From assembly GCA_023387735.1 (NCBI GenBank), contig JAEWHP010000020.1:186001-250000 (forward strand): a stretch of DNA of 64,000 nt. The letters run 5' to 3'. The translations under genes and the position numbers were made by a program. Positions 49,438-56,615 of the stretch are shown one piece after another (positions within the stretch are counted from its first letter, which is position 1; every line of letters starts with the position of its first letter). This stretch comes from Pseudomonadota bacterium (GTDB lineage: Bacteria; Pseudomonadota; Alphaproteobacteria; Rhizobiales; Xanthobacteraceae). A model generated the notes under the pieces. The model was not told where the DNA came from. It saw only the letters and a list, made by a program, of their open reading frames with translations, and did not search any database.

Positions 49438-50172
49438 GTGCCGCAAGGAGCAACCATCGCTGCAGCGACCGCGCGCACGCCGCTGCAGCCGGCCGACGAC
49501 GCCCCGCATTTGTTGCTCGTCGACGACGACCGCCGCATCCGCGACCTGCTGTCGCGGTTTCTCTGCGGCGAGGGTTATCGGGTCACCACGGCCTCGAGCG
49601 CCGACGACGCCCGCGCCAAACTTCTCGGCCTGCATTTCGATCTGCTAATCCTCGACGTCATGATGCCAGGCGAAAGCGGCTTCGACCTCGCGCGCTTCAT
49701 TCGCACCTCCTCCTCGGTGCCGATCATCATGCTGACGGCACGCCATGAAGCCGAGGCCCGCATCGAGGGCCTGCAGATCGGCGCCGACGACTACGTTGCA
49801 AAACCGTTCGAGCCGCGCGAACTGATCTTGAGGATCGGCAACATCCTCAAGCGCACCGCGCCGCCGCCGGTGGAAACGCTGGAGCAGATCGCGTTCGGGC
49901 CTTACGTCTATCATCTCGACCGCGGCGAACTGCGCCAGGGCGAGGAGATCATTCACCTGACCGACCGCGAGCGCGAGATGCTGCGCATCCTCGCCGCCAA
50001 CCCGGGCGAGACCGTGCCGCGCGCGGCGCTGACCGGCGACGGCACGGTGAACGAGCGCGCGGTCGACGTGCAGATCAACCGCCTGCGGCGCAAGATCGAG
50101 CGCGATCCTGCCAATCCGCTGTTCCTGCAGGCGGTGCGCGGCATCGGCTACCGCCTGGTCGCGGCGCCCTGA
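49438..50172 (+). CDS. OmpR-family response regulator (PetR-like)
   Basis: A 244-residue two-component regulator. Receiver: acidic pocket LLLVDDDRRIRDLL, phosphoacceptor Asp73 in LLILDVMMPGESG, and conserved Lys in DDYVAKPFEPREL. A winged-helix effector domain follows (LTDREREMLRILAANPGETV; DVQINRLRRKIERDPANPLF; VRGIGYRLVA). GTG 49438 is chosen because AAGGGAG (49426-49432) is five bases ahead. It is cotranscribed with the MarR gene and the kinase 10 bp downstream. Confidence 0.93.
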   Translation: MPQGATIAAATARTPLQPADDAPHLLLVDDDRRIRDLLSRFLCGEGYRVTTASSADDARAKLLGLHFDLLILDVMMPGESGFDLARFIRTSSSVPIIMLTARHEAEARIEGLQIGADDYVAKPFEPRELILRIGNILKRTAPPPVETLEQIAFGPYVYHLDRGELRQGEEIIHLTDREREMLRILAANPGETVPRAALTGDGTVNERAVDVQINRLRRKIERDPANPLFLQAVRGIGYRLVAAP

Positions 50173-50182
50173 GCCGATACTG

Positions 50183-51568
50183 ATGAGCACGCTCGACACC
50201 GGCCTGACGTTCATCCGCAACGCGTCGCAACGCGTCTCGGCGGCCAATGGCTGGATGGGCAACGCGTTCAAGGGCTGGATGCCGACCGGCCTCTACGCGC
50301 GCGCGCTGCTGATCATGATCGTGCCGATGGTGGTGCTGCAAACGGTCGTCGCGTTCGTGTTCATGGAGCGGCACTGGAACACGGTGACACGACGGCTGTC
50401 GGCGGCAGTGGTGCAGGACATCGCCAGCCTGATCGACGTCTACAAGGCGTTTCCGCAGGACAAGGACCGCGCGCAACTCCGCCGCATCGGACAGCGGCTG
50501 CAACTCGTCGTGGATTTTCTGCCCGTCGGCGACCTGCCGCAGCCGGGGCCGAAGCCGTTTTTCTCGCTGCTCGACCAGACGCTCTCGGTGCAGATCGGCC
50601 GCCAGATCGGCCTGCCGTTCTGGATCGACACCGTCGGCAAATCCAACCTGGTTGAAATTCGCATCCGGCTCGACGACGCCGTGATGCGCGTGTTCGCGCA
50701 GCGCAGCGCCGCCTATGCCTCCAATTCCGAGATTTTCATCTTCTGGATGCTCGGCACCTCGTCGATCCTGCTGATCGTCGCGGTGCTGTTCCTGCGCAAC
50801 CAGATCAGGCCGATCCTGAAGCTGGCGGAGGCCGCCGAAAGCTTCGGCAAGGGCCGCGAAGCGCCGAATTTCCGTGCCCGCGGCGCGCGCGAAGTGCGGC
50901 AGGCGGCACAGGCGTTCCTGGAAATGAAGGCGCGCATCGAACGCTCGATCGAGCAGCGCACCGCGATGCTGGCCGGCGTTTCGCACGACCTGCGCACCAT
51001 CCTGACCCGCTTCAAGCTCGAACTGGCGCTGATCGGCGACAGTCCTGAAGTCGACGGCATGCGCAAGGACGTCGACGAAATGTCCGGCATGCTGGAGGCT
51101 TACCTCGCCTTTGCGCGCGGCGACAGCGGCGAGGTTGCACAACCGACCGACATGGCGATGGCGCTGGAGGAATTGCGCAGCGACGCCGAGCGCAACGGCC
51201 ACGCCGCGACGGTGACGTTCCACGGCCTGCCGGTGGTGACGGTGAAGCCGGCGTCGTTCAAGCGCTGCCTCGGCAATCTCGTCTCCAATGCGGCACGCTA
51301 CGCCGGCACGATTTCGATCACCGGCCACCGCGATCATCGCTACCTGACGGTGACGATCGACGACGACGGGCCGGGAATCCCTGCCAACATGCGCGAGGAA
51401 GTGTTCAAGCCGTTCCTGCGTCTCGACGATGCCCGCAACCAGGACGAGGGCGGCACCGGCCTCGGCCTCGCCATAGCCCGCGACATTGCCCGCTCGCACG
51501 GCGGCGACATCACGCTCAGTGACAGCCCGATGGGCGGACTGCGGGCGGCGGTAAGGGTGCCGGTGTAG
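50183..51568 (+). CDS. EnvZ-like sensor histidine kinase
   Basis: A 461-residue inner-membrane kinase. Two membrane helices (ALLIMIVPMVVLQTVVAFVF at about 36-55; IFIFWMLGTSSILLIVAVLF at about 182-201) flank a periplasmic sensor domain of about 125 residues. A HAMP linker (RPILKLAEAAESFGKGREAP) is followed by the phosphoacceptor His268 in GVSHDLRTILTRFKLELA. The ATPase motifs are N-box CLGNLVSNAARYAG, G1 DDDGPGIPANMREEVFKPF and G2 GGTGLGLAIARDIARSHGG. It is expected to phosphorylate the response regulator immediately upstream; the signal is unknown. Confidence 0.94.
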   Translation: MSTLDTGLTFIRNASQRVSAANGWMGNAFKGWMPTGLYARALLIMIVPMVVLQTVVAFVFMERHWNTVTRRLSAAVVQDIASLIDVYKAFPQDKDRAQLRRIGQRLQLVVDFLPVGDLPQPGPKPFFSLLDQTLSVQIGRQIGLPFWIDTVGKSNLVEIRIRLDDAVMRVFAQRSAAYASNSEIFIFWMLGTSSILLIVAVLFLRNQIRPILKLAEAAESFGKGREAPNFRARGAREVRQAAQAFLEMKARIERSIEQRTAMLAGVSHDLRTILTRFKLELALIGDSPEVDGMRKDVDEMSGMLEAYLAFARGDSGEVAQPTDMAMALEELRSDAERNGHAATVTFHGLPVVTVKPASFKRCLGNLVSNAARYAGTISITGHRDHRYLTVTIDDDGPGIPANMREEVFKPFLRLDDARNQDEGGTGLGLAIARDIARSHGGDITLSDSPMGGLRAAVRVPV

Positions 51569-51695
51569 CGGCGCAGGCGCTACGAGCCGGCGCCTATCCT
51601 ACTTTGCATGGGGTTGTTTTCGATAATTTGTGTCCGGGCTCGGCAGTGTGTCCGCCAAAGCCAACGGCGAAGCGGTACCAGTCCGGCCCCGACGG

Positions 51696-52229
51696 CTACT
51701 TCGCCTGCGCCTTCGGGATCAGGTCCTTCAGCTTTTCCATGTCCTTGATGTTCATCTTCATGCCGCCGGGCATCACGATGTCGCCAGGCTTCTGATCGGC
51801 CTTGCAGGCACCGAGCCATTTCGCCTCGATCGTCGTCGTACCGCCCGCCGGGCCACGCTCGCTCCGCACGGTCGACTTCACGGTGTAGGCGGAATTGAAG
51901 TCGCCGGTGATTTCCGCATGCGAGGCGATGGTCACCCCGGAGATGCTGCAGATGGAATCGCTGACATAGCCAGTCGCGGTCTTCTGGGTGTCCTGCTTGG
52001 AGCACATCTCCTTGCTCATCGGCGACATCGCAGTTGCCATGTCCTTGTCGGTGGTCGCGTCGGTGCACTGCTGCATCGTCATTTCGGGGGACTGCGATCC
52101 GGCGCGCTGCACCTTCATCTCCCAGAGGCCCGCCTTGCGCACCGGCAGTTCAACCGCGCCGGCGGCGCCGGCCGGCAGCAGCGCCAGCAGCGCGATGGCC
52201 GAACCAAATGACAGAAGCTGTCGCGTCAT
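51696..52229 (-). CDS. DUF3617 family exported protein
   Basis: A 177-residue protein with signal peptide (SFGSAIALLALLPAGAAGAV). RKAGLWEMKVQRAGSQSPEM and the paired-cysteine core (MQQCTDATTDKDMA; MCSKQD; DSICSISGVTIASHAEITGD) match DUF3617. The C-terminal MKMNIKDMEKLKDLIPKAQA is polar. Function unknown; convergent with the kinase gene. Confidence 0.88.
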   Translation of the reverse strand: MTRQLLSFGSAIALLALLPAGAAGAVELPVRKAGLWEMKVQRAGSQSPEMTMQQCTDATTDKDMATAMSPMSKEMCSKQDTQKTATGYVSDSICSISGVTIASHAEITGDFNSAYTVKSTVRSERGPAGGTTTIEAKWLGACKADQKPGDIVMPGGMKMNIKDMEKLKDLIPKAQAK

Positions 52230-52276
52230 GCCCGCGCTCCCGCAGAGTGATGTTGAAGTGGAAGGGGTGGCTGCGC

Positions 52277-52582
52277 TCAGTAGAGCGTGCGCAGCGGCCG
52301 TTCGGCGGCGCCATAGGGCACCCAGCGGCAGGCGAACGAAACGTAACCGCCATAATAGGCCTGTACGCTCAGGAACTTCACCACCTTGCCGTAGGAGGCG
52401 CAGTGATCGACCGCGAGTTGGCGCGCATCCGTCTGGGACGCCAGCGAGTAGGCGATAATCCCGCCGGTGTCATTGCCCTTGAACGGCGGCACAGTGTCAG
52501 CCTGCGCCGGCGCACCCGCCAGCATCGCGCCGCCCATGACAAACAGGCACACAACCAGGCCCAGGGCCCCAATCCTTCGCAT
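52277..52582 (-). CDS. Small exported protein (101 aa)
   Basis: A signal peptide (LGLVVCLFVMGGAMLAGAPA, cleavage after AQA at about residue 28) precedes a compact domain with two cysteines (VDHCASYGKVVKFLSVQAYY; VSFACRWVPYGAAERPLRTL). No family recognised. GGAG lies before ATG 52582. It is divergent from the exported protein gene at 52747, which also has paired cysteines. Confidence 0.68.
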   Translation of the reverse strand: MRRIGALGLVVCLFVMGGAMLAGAPAQADTVPPFKGNDTGGIIAYSLASQTDARQLAVDHCASYGKVVKFLSVQAYYGGYVSFACRWVPYGAAERPLRTLY

Positions 52583-52746
52583 CGCAGACTCCATTTCGTC
52601 CGAAGCACACCATAATGCGCACAACCGGCCATGGAAAGAATGGTTGCGACAGGAAGCAGACTTGCCTGTCAGGTGTTGCCGCCTTGCACTTGACCTTGTC
52701 GGGGCTTCGCGGCACCGTTCCACAGTTATCTTACGGGCGGATTCCC

Positions 52747-53208
52747 ATGCGCAACCTGTTCACATCCTTCAGAGCATTCGGCCTCGTGGCGGCGGCAGCG
52801 GCCCTGCTGGTGTCTGGCCATGCCGCCCAGGCCGCCAATCCGTTCGAGCTGAATTTCTGGCTGTCCGGCCCGCGCTATGACGGCCGCGTCGCACCGTGCG
52901 AGGCGGCGCTTCCGACCATTACCTCGCAATTCCGCGAAAAAGAGAGCACGTTCTGGAATTCGGCGCTGGCGATCACCGGCTTCAGCCGGATCCACGAAAC
53001 GGCCTTCAGGCCCTGGCAGTCCGACAACATCCCGCGGCGCTTTTGCAGCGGCGACGTGATGATCAGCGACGGCAAGATGCGCTCGGTGCACTATTCGATC
53101 ATCGAGGACGGCGGCTTTGCCGGCTTTGGCCAGGGCGTCGAGTGGTGCGTCACCGGGCTCGATCGCAACTGGGCCTACAGCCCCGGCTGCAGGGCCGCAC
53201 GTCCCTGA
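52747..53208 (+). CDS. Exported protein with four cysteines (153 aa)
   Basis: A signal peptide (FGLVAAAAALLVSGHAAQAA) is followed by ANPFELNFWLSGPRYDGRVA and cysteines in VAPCEAALPTIT, RRFCSGDVMISDGKMRSVHY, VEWCVTGLDRNWAYSPGC. Two disulfides are likely in the periplasm. Similar short proteins occur in Bradyrhizobium as hypotheticals. Function unknown. Confidence 0.72.
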   Translation: MRNLFTSFRAFGLVAAAAALLVSGHAAQAANPFELNFWLSGPRYDGRVAPCEAALPTITSQFREKESTFWNSALAITGFSRIHETAFRPWQSDNIPRRFCSGDVMISDGKMRSVHYSIIEDGGFAGFGQGVEWCVTGLDRNWAYSPGCRAARP

Positions 53209-53349
53209 TTCTCTCCCTCTGAATTCTCTTCCCCTGAATTCTGCCAGCACTGCGACGGCCTCGCGGATATCGGATGCGCGTCGTTTTTGTTCTTGAAATG
53301 TTCCGGTTCCCTGCTAGGCTTGGGTCAAGCCGAGTAAGGGGGGCGTCCG

Positions 53350-54033
53350 ATGTTTCGATCCGTCAAGATTTCGCTGTTTCTGATCTCGCTGGCTTTCGTT
53401 ATCGCAGCCTCCGGGGTGGTGTCAGCCCAGGACCGCCGGCAAAACGCCCCGGGCGCGTTTGATTTCTACGTGCTCGCCCTGTCGTGGTCGCCCTCGTTCT
53501 GCGAGGCCGCTGCAGAGCGTGGCAACAGCGGGCGATCACAGCAGATCCAGTGCGGCCGCCCCTATTCCTTCGTGGTGCACGGCCTGTGGCCGCAATATGA
53601 GCGCGGCTTCCCCGAATATTGCCAGCGGCCATCGCCGCGGCTCGATCGCAACATCGTGTCATCGATGCTGGACGTGATGCCGGCCCCCGGGCTGATCTTC
53701 AACCAGTGGGACAAGCACGGCACCTGTTCGGGACTAGGCGCGCGTGCCTATTTCGAGGGTATCCGCAAGGCTCGCGCAGCGATCAAGATTCCCGAGCAGT
53801 TCCTGGACCTTTCGGAGCCGAAAACCATCGCCCCCAGCGACATCGAGGAGGCGTTCGTCAAGGCCAATCCGGGTTTGAGCAGCTCGGCGATCTCGGTGGT
53901 CTGCACCAGCCGGCGCCTGAGCGAGGTGCGAATCTGCATGAGCAAGGACATGCAATTCCGCGACTGTAACGAAGTCGACCGCCGCGCCTGCCGACGCGAC
54001 GAGGTGGTGATGCCGCCGGTCAGGGGCGGCTGA
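53350..54033 (+). CDS. Ribonuclease T2 family protein
   Basis: A 227-residue exported RNase. Signal peptide VKISLFLISLAFVIAASGVV, cleavage near SAQD (about residue 27). The first active-site block is SFVVHGLWPQYERGFPEYC; the second is IFNQWDKHGTCSG. The canonical second block is HEWxKHGTC; here His-Glu is replaced by Asn-Gln while Lys and the second His remain. Eight cysteines are spaced as in secreted T2 enzymes. It would cleave RNA outside the cytoplasm for nutrient scavenging if active. Confidence 0.92.
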   Translation: MFRSVKISLFLISLAFVIAASGVVSAQDRRQNAPGAFDFYVLALSWSPSFCEAAAERGNSGRSQQIQCGRPYSFVVHGLWPQYERGFPEYCQRPSPRLDRNIVSSMLDVMPAPGLIFNQWDKHGTCSGLGARAYFEGIRKARAAIKIPEQFLDLSEPKTIAPSDIEEAFVKANPGLSSSAISVVCTSRRLSEVRICMSKDMQFRDCNEVDRRACRRDEVVMPPVRGG

Positions 54034-54111
54034 GCCGATCCCTGCGCGCATCCGGACCCGACGATAAGAGCATTCGCGTTGCACGGACCTGCCTCAGGCG
54101 GGTCTGCGCTC

Positions 54112-54158
54112 CCGGCCATCCACGCCTTTCCTGTCGTCTGCATGGCGTGGATGGCCGG
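54112..54158. repeat. Inverted repeat CCGGCCATCCACGCC ... GGCGTGGATGGCCGG
   Basis: Perfect 15-base arms with a 17-base loop, upstream of rlmJ. It belongs to the GGCCATCCACG family seen at 14293, 20940 and 43912. Confidence 0.75.
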
Positions 54159-54255
54159 TCTCCAGCCCCACTTGCGCCGGAGCGTTCGCGGAGGGCGACA
54201 AGCCCGGCCGCGACGCGTAGAAGACGAAGTCTGCTCCAATTGGCCAGCCCCTTCC

Positions 54256-55116
54256 ATGAATTATCGACACGCCTTTCACGCCGGCGGCTTTGCCGATGTC
54301 ATCAAGCACATCGTTCTGGTACGCATGCTGACCTATCTGCAGGAAAAGCCGGCGGCGTTCCGCGTCATCGACACCCATGCAGGTGCCGGACGCTATGACC
54401 TGTCAGGCGACGAGGCCCGCCGCGGCGGCGAGTGGCTGACCGGGATTGCCCGGGTGATGCAGGCGCGGTTCTCTGAAAGCGCGCTGCCGCTGGTGGCGCC
54501 CTATCTCGACATCGTCAGGGCTTTCAACCCGCCGGGGGAGCTCAAGGCCTATCCCGGATCGCCGCTGATCGCCCGCGCGCTGCTGCGGCCACAGGACCGG
54601 CTTGCGGCTTGCGAAATCGAGCCGAATGCCCGCAAGCAACTGATCGATGCGCTCCGCCGCGATGTCCAGGCGCGGGTGGTCGACCTCGACGGATGGACGG
54701 CGCTACCGGCTTTCGTACCGCCGAACGAGCGGCGCGGCCTGGTCCTGATCGACCCGTCCTTCGAACAGAAAGACGAGTTCGAACGGTTGGCCGACGGCTT
54801 CGCCGAAGCCTACGCAAAATGGCCGACCGGCAGCTATCTGATCTGGTACCCCGTCAAGAGCCGCCGCGCCACCGACACCCTCGCCCGCCAGGTCGCGGCG
54901 GCGGCCGCGGCCAGCAAGCCGCCGGGAAAGTGCCTGCGGCTCGAATTCAGCGTCGCGCCCCAAATGGCGGGCGGTCCCCTCACCTCTACCGGCCTGTTGA
55001 TCGTCAACCCGCCGTGGACGCTGGCCGGCGAGCTCAAGACAATATTACCCGAGCTCGAGAAGCCGCTCGGCCAGGGCGGCGCAGCGCGTTTCAGGCTCGA
55101 GACGCCCAAACCCTGA
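54256..55116 (+). CDS. rlmJ: 23S rRNA (adenine(2030)-N6)-methyltransferase RlmJ
   Basis: A 286-residue enzyme starting MNYRHAFHAGGFADVIKHIV, the characteristic RlmJ beginning. YLQEKPAAFRVIDTHAGAGR holds the AdoMet motif, YPGSPLIARALLRPQDRLAA follows, and the catalytic motif IV reads GLVLIDPSFEQKDEFERLAD, with DPSFE instead of the usual DPPY/F. ATG 54256 is the family start; a longer open frame upstream runs through a repeat. Confidence 0.94.
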   Translation: MNYRHAFHAGGFADVIKHIVLVRMLTYLQEKPAAFRVIDTHAGAGRYDLSGDEARRGGEWLTGIARVMQARFSESALPLVAPYLDIVRAFNPPGELKAYPGSPLIARALLRPQDRLAACEIEPNARKQLIDALRRDVQARVVDLDGWTALPAFVPPNERRGLVLIDPSFEQKDEFERLADGFAEAYAKWPTGSYLIWYPVKSRRATDTLARQVAAAAAASKPPGKCLRLEFSVAPQMAGGPLTSTGLLIVNPPWTLAGELKTILPELEKPLGQGGAARFRLETPKP

Positions 55117-55400
55117 AGCAGGCCCGGCCTGGCCGGGAGCCCTCGCGCAGAATCGGAAAAGTGTGATTAGGGCGTAGGCAACGCGCGCAAAACAGGTTTA
55201 TGCTCAGGCTGTTGGGACTGGCTTTACGTTCCGCTTCCGCGAATGGTTGCGGCGGAGTGATCAAGGCCGAATAAAAAATCCAGGCCGGCCGGGCGTGAAC
55301 CCGATCGGCTCAGGTGGCCAAGCTTCCGGCAGCGAAAGTCCGGTCGGCCGATACGCGAATTGCGCGTACCGGCGGAGCAATACGGGGGAGGACTTTCCCG

Positions 55401-55616
55401 ATGGCCATGACTGGTACAGTCAAGTTCTTCAATGGAGAACGCGGCTACGGCTTCATCAAGCCCGATGACGGCGGCCGCGATGTTTTCGTTCATATTACCG
55501 CAGTCGAGCGGGCCGGATTGAAGGACCTGGCTGAAGGACAGCGCATTACGTTCGAGGTCGAGCCCGACAAGAAGGGCAAAGGCCCGAAAGCAGTCAACCT
55601 TGTGATTTCATCGTGA
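55401..55616 (+). CDS. Cold shock protein (CspA family)
   Basis: A 71-residue OB-fold RNA chaperone. RNP1 is KFFNGERGYGFIKP and RNP2 DVFVHITAVERAGL. GGGGGAGGA lies ahead of ATG 55401. A 284-bp gene-free leader precedes it, long enough for the structured 5' UTR that temperature-regulates many csp messages; nothing specific was recognised in it. Confidence 0.95.
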   Translation: MAMTGTVKFFNGERGYGFIKPDDGGRDVFVHITAVERAGLKDLAEGQRITFEVEPDKKGKGPKAVNLVISS

Positions 55617-55724
55617 GCTGACGCTCGCGCGTGGACTCGGACTGTAGCCTGCGGATTTTGACTGGCGCGGTGTCGCTGCTCAGGCTGCGGAGTCTTGCGA
55701 CATTTGTGCGGACCTGCCGCAAGA

Positions 55725-55757
55725 CAAAAAAATCCCGGCGGCTTGTCGCCGCCGGGA
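55725..55757 (-). terminator. Rho-independent terminator of outer-membrane protein gene
   Basis: On the minus strand, a 9-bp stem CCCGGCGGC / GCCGCCGGG with 5-nt loop is followed by TTTTTTT. It lies 26 bp after the stop at 55784. Confidence 0.88.
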
Positions 55758-55783
55758 GGTGTTAGCCGACAGTTTCTTTGTTC

Positions 55784-56401
55784 TCAGAACCGATAGTTCA
55801 CGCCGGCTCGTATCAAGCCGAACCCGTAGCCGTTCGACGCGCCTGTAATGACGAAGTTGCTGCTGGCCAGATCGACATAGAGATATTCGATCTTGGCGCT
55901 CCAGTTCGGGGTAAGGCCCATCTCGGCGCCGGCACCCAGTGTCCAGCCCGCAGTGGTGTGCGTTTCCGAAAGGCCGAACGTGGTGGCACGGAGTTCGCCG
56001 AAGGCCAGACCGCCGGTGCCGAAGAACAGCACGTTGTTGAACGCGTAGCCGACGCGGCCGCGGACCGTGCCGAACCAGGGGTTGGAAAATTTCCACGGCG
56101 CAAAGGTCTCTTCAGCGCCGGATGCCTGGATGTCGCCCTCGATGCCGAACACCCACGGCGTACCGTTCTGCCAATTGAATCCGGCCTGAACGCCGCCAGC
56201 GACACCGGAAGGATCGACCGGATTGTTGGAGACCGAGCCCCAGCCATAGCCCAGGTTGGCGCCGAGATAGGGACCGGCCCAGCTGTAGGAGTCGAACCGC
56301 TGGTTGCTGGTGTAGGTGCGTCCGTAAAGGTCGGCCGCCTCGGCCGACGGGGTCGAGCTTGCGGCGATCAGCGCCAGGGCGCCCCACACAAACTTTTTCA
56401 T
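55784..56401 (-). CDS. Outer-membrane beta-barrel protein (Omp25/Omp31-like)
   Basis: A 205-residue protein. Signal peptide (MKKFVWGALALIAASSTPSA) ends at AEAAD. WAGPYLGANLGYGWGSVSNN begins the barrel; alternating strands such as FGTVRGRVGYAFNNVLFFGT and GLTPNWSAKIEYLYVDLASS follow and the chain ends GLIRAGVNYRF, with terminal Phe as outer-membrane sorting signal. This is the rhizobial/Brucella Omp25-31 or porin-like surface-antigen family. GGAG fits ATG 56401. A CtrA-type box lies between it and uvrC. Confidence 0.92.
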   Translation of the reverse strand: MKKFVWGALALIAASSTPSAEAADLYGRTYTSNQRFDSYSWAGPYLGANLGYGWGSVSNNPVDPSGVAGGVQAGFNWQNGTPWVFGIEGDIQASGAEETFAPWKFSNPWFGTVRGRVGYAFNNVLFFGTGGLAFGELRATTFGLSETHTTAGWTLGAGAEMGLTPNWSAKIEYLYVDLASSNFVITGASNGYGFGLIRAGVNYRF

Positions 56402-56493
56402 CACGCAACTCCACGCAACTGCCGCAACCGCGCCGGCTCGGCCTGGTTACGGAACTCCAGTCATTTCCTGCACGATTTATCGAGAGTTTTAAG

Positions 56494-56509
56494 TTAAAGG
56501 GTTGTTAAG
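56494..56509. promoter_or_regulatory. Candidate CtrA box TTAA-N7-TTAAG between omp and uvrC
   Basis: TTAAAGGGTTGTTAAG has the exact 7-base spacing of the CtrA consensus TTAA-N7-TTAAC, with G in place of the final C. It is 93 bp upstream of the outer-membrane protein gene and 107 bp upstream of uvrC. A weaker TTAA-N7-TTAC follows at 56536-56550. Confidence 0.45.
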
Positions 56510-56615
56510 TCGGGGTTACCTCCCGCTCATCATTCTTAACAACGTCTTACCGGCGCGTTCGTGGACCCACCGCAAGCGCTGGCGATGCCGCCTTCAAGCG
56601 CTTAAATTCGGCCCC

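Noticed and set aside
50075..51499. 474-codon open frame antisense to the histidine kinase
   Set aside because: Shadow frame; kinase boxes on the plus strand are intact.
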